From Crocinitomicaceae bacterium (GTDB lineage: Bacteria; Bacteroidota; Bacteroidia; Flavobacteriales_D; Crocinitomicaceae), in NCBI GenBank assembly GCA_023957475.1, contig JAMLHA010000003.1, positions 204,729-268,728 of the forward strand: a DNA stretch of 64,000 nucleotides, read 5' to 3'. The notes beneath the pieces are model-generated. The model was given only the letters and a program-made list of their open reading frames with translations, was not told where the DNA came from and did not search any database. Numbering within the stretch: position 1 is the first letter of the stretch; each line of letters opens with the position of its first letter. Of this stretch, positions 1 through 9,099 are shown piece by piece. The translations under genes and the position numbers were made by a program.

Positions 1-1261
1 TATCAAATTCATACTGCATTTGAATTTGAGTAATTAATCGGGTGTTTTCTTCATTGATTAAACTATCTCTATAACTGATATAATTGTTGTAATAGGAAAG
101 TGCATTTTTGTAATCACCTGATTTTTCACTAATAATACTTAATTTTTGGTATGCATTTTTGATAACTTCCTTTTCATTCGTTTGAATGCTGATGGATAGA
201 CTGTTTTGAGCCAAATGATGTGCTTTCTTATATTCTTTATTTTTTAACGCCAATTCACTCAATAACAATTTGCAATAGGCAATTCCACTGTTGTAATTTA
301 GTTCTTCATAAATATTAAGGGCTTTTTCGGCATAGTTTTTTGTTTGTTCTTTTTCCTCTAAAATGGCATAAGTTGATGCTAGATTATAGTAAGTTTTAGC
401 AATAGCAAGTTGTTGATCCGTTTTTTCAACAATTTGAAGAGCTAATTTGTGATAGTCAATTGATTTTTGATAGTTTTTTAATTCGGTATAAACAATTGCA
501 ATATTACTATATGATTTACTGATTTCAATTGAATCATTTGTTGATTGGTAATATTTTAATGAGATTTTGTAATACTTTAAAGCATTGGACAAATTCTTTT
601 GTTGGTAATAAATGTTACCGATGGCATTATTGGTTCGAGCTGTACCTAATGGGTTGTTTGTCTGATTGTAGATTTTTAAAGCTTTTAGTTGGTTTTTTAT
701 TGCTTCTGTATAATTTCCCAATCGGTAATAAGCGAGTCCAATATTGTTATAGGTTTCTGCTTCGTATTGTTGGTGATCGAGTTGGTGATAAATAGTACCT
801 GCTTTTAAATAAGCATCTGTTGCTTTGGTGTATTCCCCATTTAAATAATGAAAGTAGCCCAAATTGTAGTATAAATCGGCTAATTCTTCTTGTTTATTAG
901 ATGCTAAGCAAAGGTGAATACAATTGTTATATAGTATTACAACTGTATCTTTACTGGTATTAAATTCTGCTACCGTAATAAGGTTTTGGTATGATTTTAT
1001 TTCATTTTCAATCAGTTTTTTACTTTTTGCAAGTAACAATGCCTTTTTTGCAGTGTTATAAGCTTTTTTGTATTCAGATTGATTGTAATATGCTTTAGAT
1101 AAATCAATGTATAAGTCAATTTTTGCATCCGAAGAGCGTTCTTGATTTATTTTTGATTTGATTGAATCGATGGAATTATTTTGCGCACAAATACTCTGTG
1201 ATGCAATGAATATCATCAATAGGAATAAGTAGTTTTTTGCTATTGAATAAATAGAAATCAT
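1..1261 (-). CDS. TPR-repeat protein with signal peptide, partial (3' end outside window)
   Basis: Reading frame open from an ATG at 1261 to the window edge (about 420 codons, no stop seen). The first ~28 residues form a signal peptide (hydrophobic FLLMIFIA stretch ending SICAQ). The rest is a run of tetratricopeptide repeats, e.g. NIGLAYYRLGNYTEAI and NLGYFHYLNGEYTKAT, spaced about 40 residues apart. The last visible segment (YYNNYISYRDSLINEEN, then ITQIQMQYEFD) is the usual linker that in Bacteroidota precedes a transmembrane helix and a histidine kinase or DNA-binding domain. That C-terminal domain lies outside the window and is inferred. Predicted periplasmic TPR sensor region. Confidence 0.8.
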   Translation of the reverse strand, partial: MISIYSIAKNYLFLLMIFIASQSICAQNNSIDSIKSKINQERSSDAKIDLYIDLSKAYYNQSEYKKAYNTAKKALLLAKSKKLIENEIKSYQNLITVAEFNTSKDTVVILYNNCIHLCLASNKQEELADLYYNLGYFHYLNGEYTKATDAYLKAGTIYHQLDHQQYEAETYNNIGLAYYRLGNYTEAIKNQLKALKIYNQTNNPLGTARTNNAIGNIYYQQKNLSNALKYYKISLKYYQSTNDSIEISKSYSNIAIVYTELKNYQKSIDYHKLALQIVEKTDQQLAIAKTYYNLASTYAILEEKEQTKNYAEKALNIYEELNYNSGIAYCKLLLSELALKNKEYKKAHHLAQNSLSISIQTNEKEVIKNAYQKLSIISEKSGDYKNALSYYNNYISYRDSLINEENTRLITQIQMQYEFD

Positions 1262-1328
1262 CACAAAAGCAATAAATTTATTTGATAAAATTATACGAAT
1301 CTACTCTATAAAAAAAGCTTTTGCCCAT

Positions 1329-1766
1329 TTACTTTAAATAGAGTTTTTTAATTCGCACAATTGGTCCGCCACATTTCTTTTGGTGGCACGCAATACAAGC
1401 ATCCACCATGGCGTTGAAATTTTCTTTTTGGTTGGATGATTCACTATAAACGAACTTTTGAGCAATTAAAAATTTATCTGCATATTCTTTGAAAACATCA
1501 TCCATATCCGATGGATCTGTCAAAAGTGCTGTATGGATTTTTAAGTAATCGGCATCAAATTTTCCTAAATCTGTTTCTCCATTTTCAATTTTAACCTTGA
1601 TTTGTTTGTTGTCGTTAAACATTCTTTCCATCAAAGCTGCCATTTCTGACAATTTATAGACTTCATAGGATGACTTCTCTTCTGAAGATGTGCTGCATTC
1701 TTTGGAAGTTTTGGACTTACATCCAACAAAAAGCAATCCAATTAATAAAAAAGATAAAAACCGCAT
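1329..1766 (-). CDS. Lipoprotein with a single haem-type CxxCH motif
   Basis: 145 residues. N-terminal lipoprotein signal with lipobox LLFVGC (Cys16). The body is mostly helical and acidic. Near the C-terminus it carries CIACH (CxxCH), followed by KKCGGP, so it is probably a small cytochrome-c-like lipoprotein at the outer or inner membrane. Its start lies one base after the stop of the upstream DUF4920 lipoprotein gene (TAA-A-ATG), so the two are probably translationally coupled. Substrate or redox partner unknown. The CxxCH is seen; covalent haem attachment is inference. Confidence 0.75.
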   Translation of the reverse strand: MRFLSFLLIGLLFVGCKSKTSKECSTSSEEKSSYEVYKLSEMAALMERMFNDNKQIKVKIENGETDLGKFDADYLKIHTALLTDPSDMDDVFKEYADKFLIAQKFVYSESSNQKENFNAMVDACIACHQKKCGGPIVRIKKLYLK

Positions 1767-1767
1767 T

Positions 1768-2286
1768 TTATTTTGTTTTTGCAGGTTTTTCAGCTTTATT
1801 TTCTATCAAAACGCCATCAGCTAAAAATGAATACGTATATTCTGGTTCGGTGATTTCATCAATTTCTTCTTGAGTTTTACCAGCATCTTTTGCATAGTGT
1901 TTTAACTCATCAACAGAAGTAACACTTACAAATGCTTTGCCTTCAACAATACCATTTTGATCAGCTGCGTCTTTTGGAACAAAGAAACCATAATCGGCAA
2001 AACGAACAAATGCTTCGTTTTCTTCGTCAAGGTCTAATGTCATCCAGCAACCTTTTTTCTGGCAAACGTCTAAAATTTCTGATTGGAATTTCACATGTAC
2101 CGTATCACCTTCTTTCATGCTTTTGTACATTTCCATCATTTCTACTTTGGAAATAGCTTTGTCTTCAGTAATTTTTTCTCCAAATGAAGAGTAGCTTATT
2201 GGAGTAGTCGTTTCTTCTTTTGTAGTTTTTGTGTTACATGCAGCAAGTAGAAAAGCCAATCCGATTAATGTTAAAATGTTTTTCAT
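1768..2286 (-). CDS. DUF4920 domain lipoprotein
   Basis: 172 residues. Lipobox LLAAC at Cys17. The rest matches the DUF4920 pattern: SFGEKITEDKAIS at the start, a VCQKKGCWM motif with two conserved cysteines, then DYGFFVPKDAA, a HYAKDAGK stretch and a C-terminal ADGVLIE. DUF4920 proteins are Bacteroidota lipoproteins of unknown biochemical role; the CxxKGCWM motif suggests metal or redox chemistry, which is inference. First gene of a two-gene unit with the CxxCH lipoprotein; a -7 element lies at 2304-2311. Confidence 0.85.
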   Translation of the reverse strand: MKNILTLIGLAFLLAACNTKTTKEETTTPISYSSFGEKITEDKAISKVEMMEMYKSMKEGDTVHVKFQSEILDVCQKKGCWMTLDLDEENEAFVRFADYGFFVPKDAADQNGIVEGKAFVSVTSVDELKHYAKDAGKTQEEIDEITEPEYTYSFLADGVLIENKAEKPAKTK

Positions 2287-2303
2287 AGTTATGAATTTGG
2301 GTA

Positions 2304-2311
2304 CAAAAATA
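2304..2311 (-). promoter_or_regulatory. Candidate -7 element (TATTTTTG) for the DUF4920/CxxCH operon
   Basis: Minus strand reads TATTTTTG, an exact match to the Bacteroidota -7 consensus TAnnTTTG, ending 17 nt upstream of the DUF4920 start codon. No TTG sits at 19-bp spacing upstream. Confidence 0.5.
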
Positions 2312-2339
2312 AATTAAAAATCCTACAAAAAAAATGATT

Positions 2340-3728
2340 TTAATCAGTCACCTTTAAATTTGCTTTCACACTTGTGCGAAGATAGAGATTTGTTAAGTTT
2401 GTTTTAATTGTTTCTACCTTGGCGTCGTGTACTTTTCCATTTAATTGGTAATCTCCAATTTTTTGCTTCAAACTTTGGTTAACTGTTGCTTTAAGTTTGT
2501 CAAAATCTTCTTTAAAATCAACGGTACTTGCTTTGCGCAATTCTTCTGTAATTTTCTTAGAAAATAACCAATCAGCCATTTTAATTAAGGTGCTTATGGT
2601 TTGAATATCGTAATCGATGGCTGTCAAACTAAAAACTTTTGATTCATTGTTAAATTCTGGTGTACCTTTTAAGTACAAAACACCTTTTTTAGAACCATCG
2701 AAAGTTACACCAATCACAATTCTATTGTCGGGCAATGCATTGACATCAAATTTAGTAAACACAAATTGTTTTCCTCTTAAATCCAACGTTTTTCCACCTA
2801 ATTCTTTTGTCATCAATGTTGATAAAGAATCATAATCTAATGTAATATCTGTAATTAACTCGAATGTATCTTTTGGTATTGACGAAACAATTTGCAATTC
2901 GGGAAGTTTTGATGGAGATGCTTGTTCTTGTGTTTGATTCAACAAGGTAGAGCAATTTAACAACAAAGCTGTATATAATTTATTGTTCTCAAAACGGGGT
3001 TTAACCAATGAAATGGATTTCGGCTGTACATGCAAATAACCGAATCCAGGCACTGAAATACTTTTGTTCAATTGTTTCCATAAATCTTCTGCATCTTTTT
3101 TGAATGATATTTCTGCCAATTCAGCATCCATCGTTTTTGCTTGTTCTGTAACAACTGCTGTTACACGCTCCATTACTTTTTCTGTGGCATCAAATTTAAA
3201 AACAGTGACTTTGCATGGATTGACTGGTTCAACCTTATCTATTTTAGTTTTAGCTGTTAATCCAAAATCTTTATTGACTGACACATCGGTCAAGAGTGAA
3301 ATTTTAACTGATGGTTTTGTTTCGTTAACTCCACATGAAAATGGGATCACAGGTGACAAGCATTTCTGATCACCAAATATACCTGTACAAGTAGCACAAT
3401 AGTTCATCTTTATCCAATAAGAACCATCTAATTTTGTAATAATGGTTTGCTTATCGGCAGTTATTTGAAAAGCATCTTTGTAGAACTCATACATGTAACG
3501 AACACCACTACATGGATAATCACCTCCTTTCATAACGTCGGGAACCTTATTTTCGGCTTCTTTGACGAGTTTTGAAAGGTTAACTTCGAGTGGAACAACT
3601 ATTTGGTTGTTGACAGCACTTATTTTACTATTGGTTTCATCTTGCAATAGCAATGGAGCTGTAGGTTTTATTGCACCACAACTTGATAAAAAAATTAACA
3701 TGCAAATAAAAACAATAGAGCTTTTCAT
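2340..3728 (-). CDS. DUF4403 family lipoprotein
   Basis: 462 residues. Signal peptide with lipobox FLSSC (Cys17). The body has the DUF4403 pattern: N-terminal VPLEVNLSKLVKEAENKVP, a cysteine-rich WIKMNYCATCTG segment, a central block with VQPKSISLVKPRF, and a C-terminal half with repeated beta-rich modules. DUF4403 proteins are envelope proteins of Bacteroidota and Proteobacteria with no established reaction. It begins 8 nt after the icmF stop, so it is probably cotranscribed with icmF; a functional link is not obvious. Confidence 0.8.
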   Translation of the reverse strand: MKSSIVFICMLIFLSSCGAIKPTAPLLLQDETNSKISAVNNQIVVPLEVNLSKLVKEAENKVPDVMKGGDYPCSGVRYMYEFYKDAFQITADKQTIITKLDGSYWIKMNYCATCTGIFGDQKCLSPVIPFSCGVNETKPSVKISLLTDVSVNKDFGLTAKTKIDKVEPVNPCKVTVFKFDATEKVMERVTAVVTEQAKTMDAELAEISFKKDAEDLWKQLNKSISVPGFGYLHVQPKSISLVKPRFENNKLYTALLLNCSTLLNQTQEQASPSKLPELQIVSSIPKDTFELITDITLDYDSLSTLMTKELGGKTLDLRGKQFVFTKFDVNALPDNRIVIGVTFDGSKKGVLYLKGTPEFNNESKVFSLTAIDYDIQTISTLIKMADWLFSKKITEELRKASTVDFKEDFDKLKATVNQSLKQKIGDYQLNGKVHDAKVETIKTNLTNLYLRTSVKANLKVTD

Positions 3729-3736
3729 GCAATCAA

Positions 3737-6700
3737 CTACATATTTCTTCTATACTGCCCTCCAACTTCAAACATGGCATTGGTAATTTGTCCTAAAGAT
3801 GCTGTTTTACACGTTTCCATTAATACTTCAAAGATGTTTTTATTTTGAATAGCAGCTTCTTGAACGTTTGCCAATCCTTGTTCTGTAATTGCTTTGTTTC
3901 CTTCTTGAAGGTTGCGCAACATTTCGATTTGGTATTGTTTTTCTTCCTCTGTTGCACGAATAACTTCTTTCGGAACAACTGTTGGAGAACCTTTTGAACT
4001 CAAAAATGTATTGACACCGATAATTGGGAATTCTCCCGTATGTTTCAATGTTTCATAATACAAGGATTCTTCTTGTATTTTTCCACGTTGATACATGGTT
4101 TCCATTGCTCCTAACACACCTCCACGTTCTGTGATTCTATCAAACTCAGTAAGAACTGCTTCTTCTACTAAATCGGTTAACTCTTCTATAATGAATGAAC
4201 CTTGTAGTGGATTTTCGTTTTTCGCCAATCCCAATTCTCTATTGATAATCAACTGAATAGCCATTGCTCTACGCACAGATTCTTCGGTTGGTGTCGTAAT
4301 CGCTTCGTCATACGCATTGGTATGTAGTGAGTTACAATTGTCATAAATCGCATACAACGCTTGTAATGTGGTACGGATATCGTTAAAATCAATTTCTTGT
4401 GCATGTAGTGAACGCCCTGAAGTTTGAATGTGGTATTTCAACATTTGTGAACGTGCATCAGCACCGTATTTTTTCGCCAATGCTTTTGCCCAAACACGTC
4501 GAGCAACACGACCAATTACTGCATATTCCGGGTCGATACCGTTGGAAAAAAAGAACGATAAATTTGGTCCAAATTCATTGATATCCATTCCGCGTGACAA
4601 GTAGTATTCTACGTACGTAAATCCATTTGCCAACGTAAATGCCAATTGCGTAATCGGATTAGCACCTGCTTCTGCAATGTGGTAACCAGAAATAGAAACA
4701 GAATAGAAGTTTCTAACACCATTTTTAATAAAGTACTCTTGAACGTCACCCATTAAGCGCAACGCATATTCCGTTGAAAAAATACACGTGTTTTGTGCTT
4801 GGTCTTCTTTTAAAATGTCTGCTTGAACCGTTCCACGAACAGATTTCAGCGTTGTCGCCTTGATTTGTTCATAGACCTCTTTTGGTAATACTTGGTCGCC
4901 TGTAACACCTAACAACATCAATCCCAAACCATCATTACCTTCTGGTAATTCTCCTTGATAACGAGGACGAGCCACGCCTTTTTGTTTGTAAATTGTTTCA
5001 ATTTTTGCTTCCACCTCTGCTTCTAAGCCATTTTCTTTGATGTATTTCTCACAATTTTGGTCGATTGCTGCATTCATAAAGAAACCTAACAATATTGGAG
5101 CTGGTCCGTTGATTGTCATCGAAACAGATGTTAGTGCATGCGTTAAATCAAACCCTGAGTACAATTTCTTGGCATCGTCTAAACAGCAAATAGAAACTCC
5201 GGAGTTTCCAATTTTTCCATAAATATCTGGACGCAAGGCAGGGTCGTTTCCATACAATGTTACCGAGTCAAACGCCGTAGAAAGACGTTTTGCAGGCATT
5301 CCTAAAGAAACGTAGTGAAAACGTTTGTTGGTTCTTTCTGGTCCCCCTTCTCCGGCAAACATACGTGTTGGATCTTCGCCTTCGCGCTTGAAAGGAAACA
5401 AACCAGCGGTATATGGAAATTCTCCCGGTACGTTTTCTTGCAACGACCAACGTAAAATATCTCCCCAAGAACTGTATTTTGGCAAAGCAACTTTTGGAAC
5501 TTGTGTATGTGATAACGACTCGGTATGAGTGTCTAATGTCAATATTTTATCTCGTACTTTAAATTCAAACTTTGGATTTTTATATTTTTCCTTTTTAGCT
5601 TGCCAATTTTCAATAATTGCCCAGTTTTTTGGGTCAAAATTTAATTTTTCTAATTCAAATGCTTCTTGCAAACCTTTCACTAAACGGTCTTTGTCTTCAA
5701 TTTTAGAAGTTTGCACTGTTTCAATGGATTTGTGTAAACCAAACAGTTTATCGGCTACTTCCACTTGCTGATTCACCCATTTATCAAATGAACGATTGTT
5801 TTCAGAAATTTCTGACAAATAACGTGTTCTATCTGGTGGAATGACATAAATTTTCTCCGACATTTCCTTCGTTACTTGGAATGTCGAATTTAAATCTGCC
5901 CCTGTTTTTTCTTTAATTTTTTCAATCACTACTTTGTAGAGTGAATTCATCCCAGGATCGTTGAATTGCGAGGCAATTGTTCCGTAAACCGGCATAGAAT
6001 CTACTGGTTGATCAAAAAGAGTGTGATTGCGTTGGTATTGTTTGCGCACATCTCTCAATGCATCTAACGCACCACGTTTGTCAAATTTATTCAAAGCAAT
6101 AACGTCGGCAAAATCCAACATATCTATTTTCTCTAATTGTGTTGCCGCCCCATATTCTGGTGTCATTACATACAAAGAAGCATCAGAAAAATCCATGATT
6201 TCTGTATCCGATTGACCAATTCCTGATGTTTCCAAAATAATCAAATCGTAATTAGCCGCTTTCAAAACAGCCAATGCTTCTGGCACGTATTTTGATACTG
6301 ATAAGTTGGATTGACGTGTAGCCAAAGAGCGCATATACACACGTTCGTCTTTAATGGAGTTCATGCGGATTCTATCACCTAACAATGCTCCACCAGTCTT
6401 GCGTTTTGAAGGGTCAATTGAAACAACAGCGATTTGCTTGGTTGGGAAATCAATTAAGAAACGGCGAACCAATTCATCTACTAATGATGATTTACCAGCT
6501 CCTCCCGTTCCTGTAATTCCCAAAACAGGCACTTGATTCTTCGCTGCCATTGAATGAATTTGCTCAAAAATAGCTTTTGATTCTTCTGGATAATTTTCTG
6601 CTGCAGAAATTAATTTTGCAATCGCAGGAACAAATTTATCTTGAATTTTAGAAACCTCATCGGTTAAATTATTACCCGTTGGAAAATCACACAATTCCAC

Positions 6701-7117
6701 CACATCGTTTATCATTCCTTGCAAACCAAGTGCACGACCATCGTCTGGGTGATAAATACGTGTAATACCATATTCTTCCAACTCTTTAATTTCTGAAGGA
6801 AGAATTGTTCCACCACCGCCACCAACAATTTTAATATGTGGTGCTCCTTTTTCTTTCAAAAGGTCGTACATGTATTTAAAATACTCCAAATGCCCCCCTT
6901 GATACGATGTCATTGCAATAGCTTGTGCATCTTCTTGGATGGCACAGTTCACTACCTCTTCAACAGAGCGGTCGTGTCCTAAGTGAATAACTTCACATCC
7001 GGTTGCTTGGATGATACGACGCATAATATTAATTGCAGCATCATGCCCGTCAAAAAGAGAGGCTGCTGTAACAATTCTTACTTTATTTTTTGGTGTGTAG
7101 GGTATTACTTTTTCCAT
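3737..7117 (-). CDS. icmF: Fused acyl-CoA mutase IcmF (B12 domain, MeaB-type GTPase, mutase)
   Basis: 1126 residues with the three-part order of IcmF. (1) B12-binding domain, ~10-145, with DGHDAAI at 23-29 (His25 as lower cobalt ligand) and a glycine run at 99-103. (2) G-protein chaperone domain, ~190-400, with P-loop GTGGAGKS at 203-210 and NKFD at 343-346. (3) Mutase TIM barrel, ~540-1126, with ERTNKRFHY and [11 protein letters not shown]. Known family role: adenosylcobalamin-dependent interconversion of isobutyryl-CoA with n-butyryl-CoA, or of related branched acyl-CoAs. At the position of the carboxylate-binding Arg of methylmalonyl-CoA mutase (motif VRNT) this protein has AQNT (Gln775), arguing against methylmalonyl-CoA as substrate. 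No cobalamin riboswitch fits upstream: the -7 element ends 5 nt before the ATG. Confidence 0.93.
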   Translation of the reverse strand: MEKVIPYTPKNKVRIVTAASLFDGHDAAINIMRRIIQATGCEVIHLGHDRSVEEVVNCAIQEDAQAIAMTSYQGGHLEYFKYMYDLLKEKGAPHIKIVGGGGGTILPSEIKELEEYGITRIYHPDDGRALGLQGMINDVVELCDFPTGNNLTDEVSKIQDKFVPAIAKLISAAENYPEESKAIFEQIHSMAAKNQVPVLGITGTGGAGKSSLVDELVRRFLIDFPTKQIAVVSIDPSKRKTGGALLGDRIRMNSIKDERVYMRSLATRQSNLSVSKYVPEALAVLKAANYDLIILETSGIGQSDTEIMDFSDASLYVMTPEYGAATQLEKIDMLDFADVIALNKFDKRGALDALRDVRKQYQRNHTLFDQPVDSMPVYGTIASQFNDPGMNSLYKVVIEKIKEKTGADLNSTFQVTKEMSEKIYVIPPDRTRYLSEISENNRSFDKWVNQQVEVADKLFGLHKSIETVQTSKIEDKDRLVKGLQEAFELEKLNFDPKNWAIIENWQAKKEKYKNPKFEFKVRDKILTLDTHTESLSHTQVPKVALPKYSSWGDILRWSLQENVPGEFPYTAGLFPFKREGEDPTRMFAGEGGPERTNKRFHYVSLGMPAKRLSTAFDSVTLYGNDPALRPDIYGKIGNSGVSICCLDDAKKLYSGFDLTHALTSVSMTINGPAPILLGFFMNAAIDQNCEKYIKENGLEAEVEAKIETIYKQKGVARPRYQGELPEGNDGLGLMLLGVTGDQVLPKEVYEQIKATTLKSVRGTVQADILKEDQAQNTCIFSTEYALRLMGDVQEYFIKNGVRNFYSVSISGYHIAEAGANPITQLAFTLANGFTYVEYYLSRGMDINEFGPNLSFFFSNGIDPEYAVIGRVARRVWAKALAKKYGADARSQMLKYHIQTSGRSLHAQEIDFNDIRTTLQALYAIYDNCNSLHTNAYDEAITTPTEESVRRAMAIQLIINRELGLAKNENPLQGSFIIEELTDLVEEAVLTEFDRITERGGVLGAMETMYQRGKIQEESLYYETLKHTGEFPIIGVNTFLSSKGSPTVVPKEVIRATEEEKQYQIEMLRNLQEGNKAITEQGLANVQEAAIQNKNIFEVLMETCKTASLGQITNAMFEVGGQYRRNM

Positions 7118-7122
7118 AAGGG

Positions 7123-7130
7123 CAAATTTA
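7123..7130 (-). promoter_or_regulatory. Candidate -7 element (TAAATTTG) for icmF, leaderless arrangement
   Basis: Minus strand TAAATTTG matches TAnnTTTG and ends 5 nt before the icmF ATG, so transcription would start at or next to the start codon. There is no -33 TTG at 19 bp. Confidence 0.45.
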
Positions 7131-7141
7131 ATTATTTTTTC

Positions 7142-7171
7142 TTGTTAGATGAAAGAGTATAAGTAACTTTG
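7142..7171 (+). promoter_or_regulatory. Promoter TTG-N19-TAACTTTG for the HEAT-like gene
   Basis: TTG at 7142-7144, 19-bp spacer, TAACTTTG at 7164-7171: a full match to the Bacteroidota sigma-A-type consensus. Predicted start is near 7175-7178, about 16-19 nt before the GTG start of the HEAT-like gene. It lies divergent to icmF. Confidence 0.75.
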
Positions 7172-7193
7172 TACCAATAATAATTGAATTCAG

Positions 7194-7724
7194 GTGAAAG
7201 TTAAACAAATTATAGAGTTTTTATCATCCAATGATGAGAAACAGATAAAGAAAGCGTTAAGTGGATTAAAAAGTGATGGTGATGCAAGTGTGATTGAACC
7301 ACTTGTTGAATTGTTATTGAATGATAGAATGGATAAAAAATTCCAAAAAGATGTATTGGAAATTCTCTCAAGCATAAAAGACACTTCTGCTGTCGATTCG
7401 ATGATAACTATCTTAAGAACAGACAAATACTTACCTGTTCGCCAATTGTTATTATCTACCATTTGGAATACATCGTTGGATTATACCAATTACCTACCCG
7501 ATTTTGTTTTGATAGCTTGTGAAGGCGATTTATTAGAAGCTTTGGACTGCTTAACCATTATGGAAAATATGCCAAGTCAAATTGAAGAACGTCATATTTT
7601 GGAAGCGCAATGGCATTTAAAAGAATATTTGGAAAACACAGCGCAAAAAGACGAAAAGAAAGCTCAAATTATTTCAGAAATAGCGCTATTTATTAAAGAT
7701 GCAGATAGAACTATTGAAGGATAA
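7194..7724 (+). CDS. HEAT-like repeat protein
   Basis: 176 residues, no signal peptide, so probably cytoplasmic. Alpha-helical repeats of HEAT type: SGLKSDGDASVIEPLVELL, followed by ILSSIKDTSAVDSMITIL and RQLLLSTIWNTSLDYTNYL. Acidic and lysine-rich. The start is GTG at 7194, because an in-frame TGA lies 9 nt upstream and no ATG is close. HEAT proteins are protein-binding scaffolds; the partner here cannot be read from sequence. Single-gene unit convergent with the gene ending at 7752. Confidence 0.75.
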   Translation: MKVKQIIEFLSSNDEKQIKKALSGLKSDGDASVIEPLVELLLNDRMDKKFQKDVLEILSSIKDTSAVDSMITILRTDKYLPVRQLLLSTIWNTSLDYTNYLPDFVLIACEGDLLEALDCLTIMENMPSQIEERHILEAQWHLKEYLENTAQKDEKKAQIISEIALFIKDADRTIEG

Positions 7725-7751
7725 AACGAGTTTCTGTTGATTGGTATTCAA

Positions 7752-9092
7752 TTAATCTACGTCCGTTAGATTTTCATTGATTAGGATGTTTTTCAAACTG
7801 AAACTGAAACTGCCATAACAATTAAAGGTGTTGATACTATCTATCTGTGCTGTGTATTTTGTTTGTTTGTGCGACCACATCACATACGATTTATTGGATT
7901 GAACCATTTTCGGCTCACTTCCTGAAGAATAAAACAATTGATTGGTGGAATTAGCCCCTTTATAGTTCAAAGGAGGTGAAAGCAATAAGTAATATTTGTT
8001 TTCTTGCTCGGTCAGGAAACCCTTTTTTAACATAAGATTTCGGAAGTTGTTAGATTTTTCATTCAAACTATAAAACAGTGAAAAGCCCAGTACTTTTGAT
8101 TCTTTTACTTTCGTTACCTCAGTAATGTTAAATTCATCATCTATTTCAGATTCTATAAATTGTTGTTTAAAATTAATCCAGCCACCTTGGTGAAAGGCTA
8201 AATCTCCTCCCCAATTGTCAATAAATTCTTTAAACGGGAAATGAATTCTAGTTCTTTTCGCCAATAAATACTTATAAAGAGGATGCTCTGGATGCTCTTT
8301 TAAATACGTTGGGTCAATATGTAGGTTAATTGCTAATTTAGTAAAAGCTCCCTGAATAAAATCTGGGCCACTCTCTTTTAAAGTAAATGGTAATGTATCT
8401 GTACTTGTTAATTGGGTATTAAAATAAACGCTTGTTGAATCAAAAGTGGGATAGGCAATAACGTGATCAATGTGTAATTCTTTAAAATCAGCTAGCTTTG
8501 ATATTAAAATAGCGCTTTTATCGATGTATTGCTTTTGATTCAATAATTCAACCCAACTTGGAGATACTTGATTGGGTTTTGCCTGACAAATACGGTTTAT
8601 TTGTTTTACAATAGAATCACCTTGATAATAACAGAGATAGTCATTTCCATAAAACAAATACGATTTTTGTCCTTTTACTTTTAAGACCTTTTGTTTATTG
8701 ATTTTTAATTCTTTGACTTCAAAAAAATATTTGAATTTATCCAATCCTTTCTGTAGTCGTGTGCTATCAATTAATTCTGTCAAAACGCCAAATTCACCAG
8801 TACTATTTGCAAAAAGGTAAGACGGTTTTTGAATGTTTAATCCATACGATTTTGCTTGTGACAGGATAAATTCAGGAGAAAGAAAATCACGGTAAGAAAC
8901 TTTGTAATAAAACATTAAACCGCTCACTTCTCTTGCCAATCTGATACAATCAATTGTTGCCATAAAATCCGCATCCGGCAATCGATCTTCAATTGTCGGA
9001 GGATCTGCTGGTTTGTTTATATAAGGTCTTATAATTAAAAAAGCACCAAATAAAATAGCCAATACAAATATGAGCGTTAATTTACGCAGCAT
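7752..9092 (-). CDS. Membrane-anchored protein of unknown function
   Basis: 446 residues. One N-terminal membrane segment (LTLIFVLAILFGAFLII, residues 5-21), the rest predicted outside the cytoplasm. Near its start it has LPDADFMATIDCIRL, comparable to IPKDAVTVLSINNLS in the upstream gene, so the two may be distant paralogues (inference). No catalytic motif recognised. It starts 7 nt after the stop of the upstream 627-residue gene, so the pair forms an operon. Confidence 0.7.
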   Translation of the reverse strand: MLRKLTLIFVLAILFGAFLIIRPYINKPADPPTIEDRLPDADFMATIDCIRLAREVSGLMFYYKVSYRDFLSPEFILSQAKSYGLNIQKPSYLFANSTGEFGVLTELIDSTRLQKGLDKFKYFFEVKELKINKQKVLKVKGQKSYLFYGNDYLCYYQGDSIVKQINRICQAKPNQVSPSWVELLNQKQYIDKSAILISKLADFKELHIDHVIAYPTFDSTSVYFNTQLTSTDTLPFTLKESGPDFIQGAFTKLAINLHIDPTYLKEHPEHPLYKYLLAKRTRIHFPFKEFIDNWGGDLAFHQGGWINFKQQFIESEIDDEFNITEVTKVKESKVLGFSLFYSLNEKSNNFRNLMLKKGFLTEQENKYYLLLSPPLNYKGANSTNQLFYSSGSEPKMVQSNKSYVMWSHKQTKYTAQIDSINTFNCYGSFSFSLKNILINENLTDVD

Positions 9093-9099
9093 GAAATTT

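Noticed and set aside
529..795. 88-codon frame on the plus strand inside the TPR gene
   Set aside because: It is antisense to a well-supported TPR reading frame and has a Cys/Trp-rich, non-protein-like composition.
7118..7193. Cobalamin riboswitch before icmF
   Set aside because: The gap to the divergent gene is 76 bp and the -7 element ends 5 nt before the ATG, leaving no leader for a riboswitch.
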